Of a stretch of 64,000 bases of DNA, positions 8,688-16,407 are shown piece by piece (position 1 is the stretch's first letter; each line of letters opens with the position of its first letter). Position numbers and translations under genes: made by a program. Where the stretch lies: assembly GCA_016794625.1 (NCBI GenBank), contig JAEUGY010000037.1, forward strand, positions 62,001 through 126,000, in the 5' to 3' direction. Below the pieces are notes generated by a model. That model saw only the letters and a program-made list of their open reading frames with translations, was not told the origin of the DNA and did no database searches. Origin of the DNA: Opitutaceae bacterium. GTDB taxonomy: Bacteria > Verrucomicrobiota > Verrucomicrobiia > Opitutales > Opitutaceae.

Positions 8688-10001
8688 ATGTCCACCTGCC
8701 TCGGCCTTGATATCGGTTCCTCCTCCGTCATCGCAGGAATTCTGCGTGGCACTCGCGTTCTGGCCGAGGCCCCGCGGGTTTTCTTCAAGTCGAAGCACGT
8801 GGGACCCTCGGTGGAAGTGGATCCCGAGGAGCTGCTGGCGGCGGTGGCGAAGGCGATCGCGGGTTTGGGCGGCAAAGCCCGCGAGGTGGACCATATTGCC
8901 CTGGCCGCGATGTGCCCGGCGTGGGTGGCGATGGACCGGAACGGCAAGGCGCTGACCCCGATCGTGACCCATCAGGATCGACGCAGCGTGGAGGAAGCCC
9001 GGGCGATTGAAGGACGCATCGGAAAGGAACGCCACCTGGCGCTCTGCGGCTGCCGACCCTTTCCCGGCGGCATCAGTTCGACCACCTGGGCTTGGTACAA
9101 GGCGCATCGACCCGGCGCCTTGCGTGGAGCGGACCTCGTGGGGCACTTGCCAACGTTCCTGCACCGGCAGATGACGGGCGCGCGCGTCGTCGATCCGTCC
9201 CATGCCTCGTTCACCGGGCTCTTTCACACCCTCGATGCGCAGGGCTGGAGCGAGGAACTGTGCGAGAACATCGGCGTCAGTCCAGCGCTCCTGCCCGAGG
9301 TGCACGAGGCGGACGTCGTGGGAGGCACGCTGACCCCGGCGGCCGCACGGCGCTTTGGATTGCGCGAAGGCACCCCCATGCTGGTGGGATTGATGGATGG
9401 CAGCGCCGGCATGCTTCTCGCCGGCGCCAAGGTGGGGCAGCTCTTCAATGTCGTTGGCTCGACGGACGTGCTGGCGCTGTGCACCGACCGTCCGCGGCCG
9501 CATGAACGCCTGCTGACGCGGGCGCTGGGAGTGCAGGGAAAATGGCTCCAGGTGAGCACCCTGGCCGCCATGGCTTCATCCATCTATTGGGCCCGGGCCC
9601 AGTTTTTTCCTGAAATGCCGATCGAAGCATTTCAGAAAGAGTTCCGGCGGCTGAGTCGCCAGGGACGCCGGCCGGGCAACACCGTTCGTTTCGAGCCCTA
9701 TATGGCAGGCGAGCGTACCAGCCTGGAGCAACGCCAAGGGGCCTTTGTCGGGTTGACCCTGGCCACCACGCGGGAGGACTTGCTCTCTGCGATCATCGAA
9801 GGGTTGACCCAGGCCAGCGCAGATCGCCTCCCGCTGCTGCAGTCCACCGGCACGCGGTTGCGGCGGGACGTGGCGGTCTCCGGGGGATCTGATCGTCTCG
9901 ATGTACTGATGCATCGGGACTGGCCGGGAGCCTGGCGCTACCGGTCGGTGGTGGACGCCACGATGCGCGGTTTGGGTCTGCTCAAGCCCCGCTCGCGGTG
10001 A
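8688..10001 (+). CDS. FGGY-family carbohydrate kinase
   Basis: 437 residues. The N-terminal ATPase lobe begins CLGLDIGSSSVIAGIL; the family's second lobe shows GLMDGSAGMLLAGA, FNVVGSTDVLALC and a C-terminal VAVSGGSDRL. It phosphorylates a sugar or polyol with ATP; xylulo-, rhamnulo-, fuculo- and sedoheptulo-kinases all belong here and I cannot pick one. It lies one kilobase upstream of the BMC deoxysugar operon, so a rhamnulokinase- or fuculokinase-like role would supply the sugar-1-phosphate, but a small lipoprotein gene and a long control region separate the two. It is slightly shorter than typical 480-500-residue xylulokinases. Confidence 0.85.
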   Translation: MSTCLGLDIGSSSVIAGILRGTRVLAEAPRVFFKSKHVGPSVEVDPEELLAAVAKAIAGLGGKAREVDHIALAAMCPAWVAMDRNGKALTPIVTHQDRRSVEEARAIEGRIGKERHLALCGCRPFPGGISSTTWAWYKAHRPGALRGADLVGHLPTFLHRQMTGARVVDPSHASFTGLFHTLDAQGWSEELCENIGVSPALLPEVHEADVVGGTLTPAAARRFGLREGTPMLVGLMDGSAGMLLAGAKVGQLFNVVGSTDVLALCTDRPRPHERLLTRALGVQGKWLQVSTLAAMASSIYWARAQFFPEMPIEAFQKEFRRLSRQGRRPGNTVRFEPYMAGERTSLEQRQGAFVGLTLATTREDLLSAIIEGLTQASADRLPLLQSTGTRLRRDVAVSGGSDRLDVLMHRDWPGAWRYRSVVDATMRGLGLLKPRSR

Positions 10002-10071
10002 GTGGCGGGGCCCGGAAACGGGCGGCATTTCCCGATTGCCAGGGGGCGCAGTCGCGACTGCCCTCGGTCGC

Positions 10072-10404
10072 ATGGATTCACTGATTGGGACAAGGCAGGG
10101 GACGGTGCCCACCGCCCCGGGGAGCGGGCATCGTGGCCTGCGGACGATGGGTCTCCTTTTGCTGACCGCTCTCGTCACCGCCTGCGCGCATGCGCCCAAG
10201 AAAGACGTGGCCAAACCCGACGGCGCGGAGGTGGAATACGAGTACGTGACCACCCTGGGCTCGAATATCCCGGTCAAGGTGCCCAAGGGCAGCCGTCCAG
10301 CAGGCACCACGACCTCTCCCACGTCCACGCTCAGCACGGACGAGTCCCAACGAGCCCTCCTCCGTACGCGAGCCGCGCCTCCACGGCCTGCCGGGGCGCC
10401 CTGA
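10072..10404 (+). CDS. Small predicted lipoprotein
   Basis: 110 residues when started at MDSLIGTRQG. A hydrophobic signal segment MGLLLLTALVTAC ends in a lipobox (LVTAC), so the mature protein should be lipidated at that cysteine and membrane anchored. The remainder is short and polar (VEYEYVTTLGSNIPVKVPKG), rich in Pro, Thr and Arg, with no recognised domain. A downstream ATG directly before GLLLL would leave the signal without a basic n-region, so the earlier start is preferred. It lies 70 bp after the FGGY kinase gene. Function unknown. Confidence 0.6.
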   Translation: MDSLIGTRQGTVPTAPGSGHRGLRTMGLLLLTALVTACAHAPKKDVAKPDGAEVEYEYVTTLGSNIPVKVPKGSRPAGTTTSPTSTLSTDESQRALLRTRAAPPRPAGAP

Positions 10405-10485
10405 CCGGGGTACGAACCGACCGGGTCGGAACGGGCGGGGAATGTGATTAACCTGTGAACCGTTGCTGAGTTGATGAACCAGCGG

Positions 10486-10499
10486 TCAGGTCGACCTGA
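10486..10499. promoter_or_regulatory. Perfect palindrome TCAGGTCGACCTGA
   Basis: A 14-bp perfect palindrome in the non-coding stretch between the lipoprotein gene and the BMC operon. Its size and symmetry fit an operator for a dimeric regulator such as a GntR- or LacI-type protein. No matching regulator gene is in the window. Confidence 0.4.
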
Positions 10500-10636
10500 A
10501 ATAAGTGAGTTCACAATGTGTTTATCGGAATAAGGTTAAGGGAAGCGAAAAGGCGGGGAAGCCGGACGGAGAGCAGCGGAGCGTTCCCGGTGGCGACTGT
10601 GAGTAAGTCCCCTAGGTTTGTGGAAGAAATTGGAAG

Positions 10637-10656
10637 GATTCTGGCAAAATCTATCA
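10637..10656 (+). promoter_or_regulatory. GCAAAATC element, copy 1
   Basis: The sequence GATTCTGGCAAAATCTATCA matches 17 of 20 positions with a second copy about 280 bp downstream (10916-10935). The reverse complement contains TAGATTTTGCC, also found in the cheR-flgB intergenic region. It is a candidate distal operator or upstream promoter element. Confidence 0.4.
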
Positions 10657-10904
10657 CGCGTGCCCGTTTTTGAGGCCGCTCGACCGGCTTGGGAAACCTC
10701 GCCTTCAGACCGGATTTGATCGGCTGGCGACGACTCCGCGGTGTGGGACCCGCGGAGGAGGGTTTCAGTTAAGATAATATATGATAGTAGTTTATGTGGA
10801 AGTCGATCCCGGTGCGCCGGTCCGGACGCGGGAATTCGACGCCCGGGCTGACGGTCGAGGAAGTCGGGCACGGAAGTTTTCCGGGTTCGCGCGTCTTTGG
10901 CGTT

Positions 10905-10930
10905 GATTTTGCCACAATTCTCGCAAAATC
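10905..10930. promoter_or_regulatory. GATTTTGC-N10-GCAAAATC dyad (element copy 2)
   Basis: Two perfect 8-bp inverted half-sites, GATTTTGC and GCAAAATC, are separated by 10 bp, so the half-site centres are 18 bp apart. The right half extends into the direct-repeat copy of the element upstream. It ends about 70 bp before the pduL start, a position suited to repression or activation of the BMC operon. Confidence 0.45.
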
Positions 10931-11001
10931 TCTCAAAAGCTTTCAAACGACCGGATGTCTGGCTGCTTCCCCTGTGGCCGTGCCGGTGGTTTTCCGATGT
11001 C

Positions 11002-11676
11002 ATGATTGCCCCGCCCACCCCTCATCGAGCTGAAATAGAGCACCTGGTGCGCCGCAGCCTTTACGAGCGGCTGGGTCGATCCGTCCCCCGGCAGGCGCAG
11101 GGGCCGAATCCGTTGGTCGTGAACGTGAGTGCCCGGCATTGTCACCTCACGCCGGCGGCCGTGGAGACGCTGTTTGGCAAAGGGAGGACGTTGACGCCGA
11201 TGAAGTGGCTCTACCAGAAGGGCCAGTTTGCGGCGGAGGAGTCGGTGACGCTGATCGGACCGCGCAGCCGGATCATTTCCAATCTGCGGATTCTTGGTCC
11301 GTGTCGCGACCTCAATCAGGTGGAGCTCGCGTTGACGGATGCGATTGCGCTGGGTTTTGACATTCCGGTCCGTCAATCGGGCAACATCAAGGGAACCCCG
11401 GGCTGCATGCTGATGGGGCCCGCGGGATTTCTGGAACTTGACGAGGGCGTGATTCGCGCCGCCCCGCATGTGCACATGAGTCCGGACGACGCGGCTTTCT
11501 TCGGGGTGAAACCGGGCGAGTTCATGCGCCTGCGGGTCGGAGGTCCATGCGGGCTATCATTCGAGCGCATGCTGGTCCGGGTCCACGAAGACTTTCGCCT
11601 CGAAGTGCACATCGACACCGACGAAGGCAATGCCTGTGTGCTCCGGCCCGATTGCACCGTCGAGCTTTTGAAGTAG
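11002..11676 (+). CDS. pduL: BMC phosphate acyltransferase PduL
   Basis: 224 residues from MIAPPTPHRAEIE; a longer in-frame extension upstream lies in the control region and lacks family similarity. The two metal-binding histidine pairs of PduL are visible: His46/His48 in NVSARHCHLT and His156/His158 in APHVHMSP. The start of the protein (AEIEHLVRRSLYERLG) is an amphipathic helix like known encapsulation peptides. PduL moves the acyl group from CoA to phosphate; here the probable substrate is lactoyl-CoA made by the PduP homologue, with AckA then making ATP. It is the first gene of the BMC operon. Confidence 0.94.
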   Translation: MIAPPTPHRAEIEHLVRRSLYERLGRSVPRQAQGPNPLVVNVSARHCHLTPAAVETLFGKGRTLTPMKWLYQKGQFAAEESVTLIGPRSRIISNLRILGPCRDLNQVELALTDAIALGFDIPVRQSGNIKGTPGCMLMGPAGFLELDEGVIRAAPHVHMSPDDAAFFGVKPGEFMRLRVGGPCGLSFERMLVRVHEDFRLEVHIDTDEGNACVLRPDCTVELLK

Positions 11677-11737
11677 CCGCGCGGCCCGTCCGCCCTGAAC
11701 CTTTCCCTCTCATCCCAACAAACAGTTCCCTTCCCTT

Positions 11738-12010
11738 ATGAGCGATTCCATCGGCATGGTAGAAACTCGCGGTTACATTGGCTCGGTTGAAGCCAGCGAC
11801 GCGATGGTCAAGGCCGCGAGTGTCACACTCGTGCGTCAGATTCAGATCGGCGGCGGTCTCGTCACCGTCGTGGTTAAAGGCGACGTCGGTTCGGTCAAGG
11901 CGGCCGTCGACGCCGGCACCGCCGCCGCCAAGGCGGTCGGCGAGCTGATCAGCTCGCATGTCATTCCCCGGCCGCATCCCGACCTGTTGAAGCAGGTTGG
12001 ACTCGCCTGA
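11738..12010 (+). CDS. BMC-H hexameric shell protein 1
   Basis: 90 residues, a single Pfam BMC domain. It has the typical start GMVETRGYIGSVEASDAM, the pore-region loop around QIGGGLVTVVV and the end ISSHVIPRPHPDL. BMC-H proteins form the hexagonal tiles of the microcompartment facets with a central pore for small metabolites. It is the first of three BMC-H paralogues in the operon, about 60 bp after pduL and 47 bp before the second. The three differ in the pore loop, so they may pass different molecules. Confidence 0.95.
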   Translation: MSDSIGMVETRGYIGSVEASDAMVKAASVTLVRQIQIGGGLVTVVVKGDVGSVKAAVDAGTAAAKAVGELISSHVIPRPHPDLLKQVGLA

Positions 12011-12056
12011 GTCCTGCGCCCTCCACTTTTTCATCACGTTCAACCTCCTTCCTTCC

Positions 12057-12344
12057 ATGGCTCAGCTTGCTCTCGGCATCATTGAAACCAAGGGTTTTTG
12101 CACCCTGCTCGAAGCCGCCGATGCGGCTCTCAAATCCGCCAACGTCACGATGACCGGCTACGAGGCCATCGGCAGCGGCTACGTCTCCGCCTTCTTCCGC
12201 GGCGATGTCGCGGCGGTCAAGGCTGCGGTCGAAGCCGGCGCCGAAGCCGGCAAACGCATTGGCGAAATCGTCAGCGTGCAGGTCATTCCGCGCCCGCACG
12301 ACGATCTGGTCGGTCTGGGCAAGTGGCTGGTTTCCCCGGCCTGA
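12057..12344 (+). CDS. BMC-H hexameric shell protein 2
   Basis: 95 residues. BMC fold: LGIIETKGFCTLLEAADAAL, then [32 protein letters not shown] and the conserved QVIPRPHDDL. The pore-region loop (AIGSGYVSAF) carries serine and a tyrosine where the first paralogue has glycines and valines, pointing to a different pore lining. The tail GLGKWLVSPA is slightly longer than that of paralogue 1. It is a facet tile of the same shell; the gap to ackA is about 115 bp. Confidence 0.95.
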   Translation: MAQLALGIIETKGFCTLLEAADAALKSANVTMTGYEAIGSGYVSAFFRGDVAAVKAAVEAGAEAGKRIGEIVSVQVIPRPHDDLVGLGKWLVSPA

Positions 12345-12459
12345 GACAATTGCCCGCCCCGGGGTGGACCGGCCGGCGTCGGGCCGGCGGATTCGCCGCT
12401 CCGGTCTGTCTGGTCACTGTCCGCCGCACGTCCGCCGGTCTCCGGTCTTCCTCCGCACC

Positions 12460-13641
12460 ATGAACATCCTCGTCGCCAACCTCGGTTCCACGTCCTTCAA
12501 GTATCGGCTTTTCCGATTCGAAGGAACGGGGGAGACATTGCTGGCCAAGGGTGGCTACGAACGGGTGACCGATTATGGCGAGGCGATCGACAGCTGTCTC
12601 GAATCGCTCCGGTCGGCCGGACACCTGAAAACGGCCGACGATCTGCAGGGAGTCGGTTTCAAGACGGTGCTGGGCGACGGGATCACGGGCTGTGTCGATG
12701 CCGACGAACGGGTGGAGGAGGCGCTGCTGCGCTGCGCCGATCTCGCCCCGGCCCATAATCCACCGTATGCCCGGGGCATCCGGCGGTTTCGTGAGCGACT
12801 GCCGCGCGTTCCGCGGGTCGCACTCTTCGAAACGGCCTTTTACCAGTGGGTGCCCGAGTACGCGAACCGGTACGCCGTGCCGGACTCGTGGTACGAGGCC
12901 GGCGTGCGTCGGCATGGCTTTCACGGCGCGAGCCACAAGTACATCGCCGAGCGCTCCGCGGAACTGTTGGGACGCGACGACATCGCCGGTCTGGCCCGCC
13001 GTCTCTATCAGGATGGTCCCCGCACCATGCCGGGCGCTCCGTTGCGGGTGATCTCGTGTCACCTCGGAGGCTCCAGCTCCGTCACCGGCATCTGCGACGG
13101 CGTGGCCATCGGCACCAGCATGGGACTCAGTCCGCAGTCGGGCCTCCCGCAGAACAACCGGGTCGGCGACCTTGATTCAGCGGCCATTCCCTTTGTGCAG
13201 AAACACCTCGGCCTGAGCGCCGAGGACGTGGAGCGTCAGCTGACGCGCGAGAGCGGCCTGCAGGCCCTGTCCGGCGTGAGCAATGATCTGCGCGACATCC
13301 GCGCCGCCTGCCTCGCGGGCAACCGGCGGGCGGAAGTGGCGATCGACCATTATATCCACGCGATCCGGCACTGGGTCGGTGCATTCTGGATCGAAATGGG
13401 TGGGTGCGACGGCCTGGTCTTTACCGGCGGCATCGGCGAAAATAATCCCTGGTTGCGCGAAGGCGTCTGCGCCGGTCTGGGCGAACTGGGACTGGAGATC
13501 GACACGGACCGCAACACGGCCGGCTGTCTCGATGAAGACCTCGCGGCCGACGACTCGCGGAGTCATGTCTTTGCCATCGCGGCGAACGAAGAGCTGGTCG
13601 TCGCCCGCGAGACCCACCGTCACCTGCTTGCCCGTTCCTGA
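12460..13641 (+). CDS. ackA: Acetate kinase homologue of the BMC operon
   Basis: 393 residues starting [18 protein letters not shown], the canonical acetokinase N-terminus (NxGSxSxK). Other signatures: [32 protein letters not shown] and [15 protein letters not shown]. It transfers phosphate from an acyl phosphate to ADP. In this operon the likely substrate is lactoyl-phosphate (from PduL), yielding lactate and ATP; acetate or propionate kinase activity is also possible. It lies between the second and third BMC-H genes. No encapsulation-type helix is obvious at either end, so it may act outside the shell. Confidence 0.94.
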   Translation: MNILVANLGSTSFKYRLFRFEGTGETLLAKGGYERVTDYGEAIDSCLESLRSAGHLKTADDLQGVGFKTVLGDGITGCVDADERVEEALLRCADLAPAHNPPYARGIRRFRERLPRVPRVALFETAFYQWVPEYANRYAVPDSWYEAGVRRHGFHGASHKYIAERSAELLGRDDIAGLARRLYQDGPRTMPGAPLRVISCHLGGSSSVTGICDGVAIGTSMGLSPQSGLPQNNRVGDLDSAAIPFVQKHLGLSAEDVERQLTRESGLQALSGVSNDLRDIRAACLAGNRRAEVAIDHYIHAIRHWVGAFWIEMGGCDGLVFTGGIGENNPWLREGVCAGLGELGLEIDTDRNTAGCLDEDLAADDSRSHVFAIAANEELVVARETHRHLLARS

Positions 13642-13684
13642 CACTTTTCCGCTCCGCATTTTCCCAACCTCAACTCCTCGATTT

Positions 13685-13981
13685 ATGTCACAAGCCCTCG
13701 GCCTCCTCGAAACGCGCGGCCTCACCGCGCTCGTCACCGGCACCGATGCCATGCTCAAGTCCGCCAATGTCACGTTGGCGGGACCGATGAAACAGGTCGG
13801 CAACGCCCTCGTCACCGCCGTTGTGGTCGGTGATGTCGCCGCGGTGAAAGCCGCGACCGACGCCGGCGCCCAGGCGGCGCGCGCCGTGGGTGAAGTGGTC
13901 TCCGTGCAGGTCATCGCCCGGCCGCACGATGATGTCGCCCTCATTCTGCCCAAGCCGGCCGCGGCCGCGCCCAAGAAGTAA
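13685..13981 (+). CDS. BMC-H hexameric shell protein 3
   Basis: 98 residues with a single BMC domain: [43 protein letters not shown] and [17 protein letters not shown], ending in an Ala/Pro/Lys tail (AAAAPKK). The pore loop MKQVGNAL is different again from those of the two other hexamer genes. The repeated KSANVTL segment shows that it shares recent ancestry with paralogue 2. It is a facet tile of the same microcompartment, encoded between ackA and the first pentamer gene. Confidence 0.95.
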   Translation: MSQALGLLETRGLTALVTGTDAMLKSANVTLAGPMKQVGNALVTAVVVGDVAAVKAATDAGAQAARAVGEVVSVQVIARPHDDVALILPKPAAAAPKK

Positions 13982-14008
13982 CCGCCGACCGGCCGCACCC
14001 CCACGCTC

Positions 14009-14317
14009 ATGTTCATCGCCCGCGTCATTGGTTCGGTCGTGGCGACCAAGAAGGATCCGGCGATGGTGGGCCGGAAACTGCTCCTCGTCCGGCCGATGCT
14101 GGTCGACGAGGCCCAGCCGGACCGGCTGCGCCCGGGGTCGAACACGCTGGTGGTGGCCGACAGTCTCGGCGCCGGGGTCGACGAGCTGGTGCTGCTCTGC
14201 CAGGGCAGCTCCGCCCGGCAGGCGGCCGGCATGAAGACGCTGCCGGTGGATGCGGTCATTATTGGAATCATTGATACGGTGGATGTGTTGAGTCGGAAAA
14301 TTTATCCCGCGACATGA
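14009..14317 (+). CDS. BMC-P pentameric vertex protein 1 (EutN/CcmL family)
   Basis: 102 residues of the EutN/CcmL fold: MFIARVIGSVVATKKDP, GRKLLLVRPM, VVADSLGAGVDELVLLCQGSSAR and the closing VIIGIIDTVDVL. These proteins form pentamers that cap the twelve vertices of the shell. The stop codon overlaps the start of the aldehyde dehydrogenase gene (ATGA), so translation of the two should be coupled. It is the best match to the family consensus of the three BMC-P genes here. Confidence 0.95.
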   Translation: MFIARVIGSVVATKKDPAMVGRKLLLVRPMLVDEAQPDRLRPGSNTLVVADSLGAGVDELVLLCQGSSARQAAGMKTLPVDAVIIGIIDTVDVLSRKIYPAT

Positions 14318-15801
14318 GTGCTCCCCTGCAGGTGGATGAGGCGACCTTGCGCGCCGTGATCAGCGATGTGCTGCTCGGGCTGAACCGGGCGGCCGGCGCC
14401 GGAGCGCCGGCCCCGGCTCCCGCTCCGGCCGCGAGAACCGCCCCCGCGGTGGTTTCGCCGCGGGCCGACGGGCGCTGGGGTGTCTTCTCCGACATGGCGG
14501 CCGCGTGCGAGGCGGCCCACGGCGCATTTGTCCGGCTGCAGAAGCACGGACTCGAGGGTCGCGCCAAAGTGATCGAGATCATCAAGGGCCTCTGCACCGC
14601 CAAGGCGGAGGAGTGGGGGCCGCTGGAATTCGCGGAGACGAAGATCGGACGTCTCGCGCACAAGATCGAGAAGCTGCAGATCGTGAAGCTGGTGCCGGGG
14701 TTGGAGTGGCTTCGCCCCTACGCGCTGAGCGGCGATCACGGCATCACGCTGGAAGAGTACACCCCCTTTGGCGTCATTGGAGCGATCACCCCCGTGACCC
14801 ACTCCGTGCCGACGCTGGCCGGCAACGTGGTGTCGATGGTGGCGGCTGGCAACGCGGTGGTCTTCAATCCCCATCCGGGCGGCGCCCGCTGCGCCGCCGT
14901 CGCTGTGCGCGCCTTCAACGAGGCGATCCATGCCGCGCTCGGGATTGAGCACCTCGTCTGCACGGTGGTTGAGCCCAGCCTCCAGACGTTTGACCAGATG
15001 TGCCGCAGTGATGCGGTGCGGCTCCTGTGCGTGACGGGCGGCCCGGGTGTCGTCCAGGCGGCGATGAAGTCGGGCAAGCGCGCGATTTGCGCCGGCCCGG
15101 GCAATCCTCCCGTCGTGGTCGACGGCACGGGCAACCTCGCCAAGGCGGCCGCGGACATCATCAAGGGCGGCTCCTACGACAACAATCTTCTCTGTATCGG
15201 CGAGAAGCAGATCTTCGTCCTCGAGGCGTACGCCGAGCGTTTCATGAACGAACTCGCCGCGGCCGGAGCGGCCAAGCTGACCCCGCCCCAGCTGGAGCGC
15301 CTGACCGGCGTGGCCTTCACGACGGCGCGCGATGCCGGTGGCTGTTCGCACCCGGTGCTCAACCGCAAGCTCGTCGGCGCCGACGCTTCCGTGCTCGCCG
15401 ACCATGCCGGTGCCCGTGTGGGGGCCGACGTGCCGATGCTGTTTGCCGAGACCGATGCCGAGCATCCCTTCGTCATGGAGGAGCAGATGATGCCGATGGT
15501 GCCGGTGGTTCGGGTGAAGACGTTTGACGACGCAGTCGCCGCCGCGGTCCGCAGCGAACACGGCTACCGCCACTCTGCCATCCTGCACTCGCTCAATGTC
15601 GATCACATGACCCAGATGGCGCGGGCGGTCGACACCACGCTCTTCGTCAAGAACGGGGCCAGCGTCGCCGGCCTCGGCCTCGGCGGCGAAGGCTACCTCA
15701 ACTACTCCATCGCCACGACCACCGGGGAAGGCATCGCCACCCCCCGCACGTTCACCCGCACCCGCCGGTGCGTGATGGTCGACAACCTTCGCATTTACTG
15801 A
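14314..15801 (+). CDS. pduP: CoA-acylating aldehyde dehydrogenase of the BMC (PduP/EutE-like)
   Basis: 495 residues. The N-terminal amphipathic helix (VDEATLRAVISDVLLGLNRA), followed by an Ala/Pro linker, is a typical encapsulation peptide. The dehydrogenase core shows TPFGVIGAITPVTHSVPTL, CVTGGPGVVQAA and the nucleophile Cys294 in YDNNLLCIGEKQ. It would oxidise L-lactaldehyde to lactoyl-CoA with NAD+ and CoA inside the shell, passing the product to PduL. EutE-type acetaldehyde or PduP-type propionaldehyde oxidation is the family default; lactaldehyde is inferred from the aldolase genes next to it. Confidence 0.93.
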   Translation: MSAPLQVDEATLRAVISDVLLGLNRAAGAGAPAPAPAPAARTAPAVVSPRADGRWGVFSDMAAACEAAHGAFVRLQKHGLEGRAKVIEIIKGLCTAKAEEWGPLEFAETKIGRLAHKIEKLQIVKLVPGLEWLRPYALSGDHGITLEEYTPFGVIGAITPVTHSVPTLAGNVVSMVAAGNAVVFNPHPGGARCAAVAVRAFNEAIHAALGIEHLVCTVVEPSLQTFDQMCRSDAVRLLCVTGGPGVVQAAMKSGKRAICAGPGNPPVVVDGTGNLAKAAADIIKGGSYDNNLLCIGEKQIFVLEAYAERFMNELAAAGAAKLTPPQLERLTGVAFTTARDAGGCSHPVLNRKLVGADASVLADHAGARVGADVPMLFAETDAEHPFVMEEQMMPMVPVVRVKTFDDAVAAAVRSEHGYRHSAILHSLNVDHMTQMARAVDTTLFVKNGASVAGLGLGGEGYLNYSIATTTGEGIATPRTFTRTRRCVMVDNLRIY

Positions 15802-15810
15802 GGTTCCTGC

Positions 15811-16083
15811 ATGCAGCTCGCGCGCATTGACGGTGTCATTGTCTCGACCGTGTGCCACCCGAGCATGCGGGGACATCGCAGCGTCATCTGCCAGCCGCTC
15901 GATCCCGAGGGACGGGACGAGGGCACGCCGATCCTCGCGATCGACTCGCTCGGCGCCGGACTGCACCAGACGGTGATGATCACCACCGACGGCTCCGCCA
16001 CCCGCACCCTCGTGGGCGACGAACGTTCCCCGCTCCGCAACTCCGTGCTGGCCATTGTCGATCCGACCGTGGAGCGCCCCTGA
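15811..16083 (+). CDS. BMC-P pentameric vertex protein 2
   Basis: 90 residues of the EutN/CcmL family: MQLARIDGVIVSTVCHPSM at the N-terminus, HRSVICQPL, ILAIDSLGAGLHQTVMIT and the end LAIVDPTVERP. It is more divergent than the first pentamer protein, and the central strand has CHPSMRGHRS rather than a lysine-rich turn. Planctomycete/verrucomicrobial microcompartment loci usually carry three such paralogues, as here. It starts 9 bp after pduP. Confidence 0.93.
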   Translation: MQLARIDGVIVSTVCHPSMRGHRSVICQPLDPEGRDEGTPILAIDSLGAGLHQTVMITTDGSATRTLVGDERSPLRNSVLAIVDPTVERP

Positions 16084-16088
16084 CGCCG

Positions 16089-16388
16089 ATGCGACTTGGA
16101 TTTGTCATTGGCCGCCTGACGCTCACCCTCGCCGACCCGGCTCTGACCGGCGGCCGATTCCTCCTCGTGCAGCCGCTCAACCGCGCCCAGTTCGGCGGCG
16201 CCCCGATGATGCCGCTGGCGAAAGGCTCGACCCTGGTGGTCTATGATGAGTTGGGCGCCGGTGAAGGCCACCTGGTGGGGTTCACCGAGGGCGCGGAGGC
16301 GGCGATGCCGTTCACCGTGCCCACGCCGGTGGACGCCTACGTCGCCACGCTGGTCGACCGTATCCAGTACACACCTCCAGACTCCTGA
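16089..16388 (+). CDS. BMC-P pentameric vertex protein 3
   Basis: 99 residues: MRLGFVIGRLTLTLADPALTGGRFLLVQPL, LVVYDELGAGEGHLVGFTEGAEAAMPF and ending VATLVDRIQYTPPDS. The family's DSLGAG motif reads DELGAG here. It begins 5 bp after the previous pentamer gene. The three pentamer genes probably give mixed or alternative vertices; their order beside pduP and the aldolase gene is typical of the PVC-type BMC cluster. Confidence 0.93.
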   Translation: MRLGFVIGRLTLTLADPALTGGRFLLVQPLNRAQFGGAPMMPLAKGSTLVVYDELGAGEGHLVGFTEGAEAAMPFTVPTPVDAYVATLVDRIQYTPPDS

Positions 16389-16407
16389 TCGAATCCCGAC
16401 TTTTCCC

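Larger units (their letters stand above)
10405..11001 (+). promoter_or_regulatory. Control region of the BMC operon
   Basis: No convincing gene lies in these 600 bp. They contain a perfect 14-bp palindrome (10486-10499), a widely spaced TGTGAAC/GTTCACA pair (10454-10460 and 10509-10515), an AT-rich promoter-like stretch near 10771-10790 (TAATATATGAT), and two copies of a GCAAAATC element, one of them a dyad. The pattern suggests regulation by a DNA-binding protein not encoded in this window. Transcription start sites cannot be fixed from sequence. Confidence 0.55.

Noticed and set aside
10897..11001. N-terminal extension of pduL
   Set aside because: The frame stays open, but it overlaps the GATTTTGC dyad region and does not resemble PduL; the amphipathic start at MIAPPTP is the better N-terminus.
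14302..15966. 554-codon minus-strand frame over pduP
   Set aside because: Shadow of the GC-rich pduP gene; Arg/His/Gly-rich translation without motifs.
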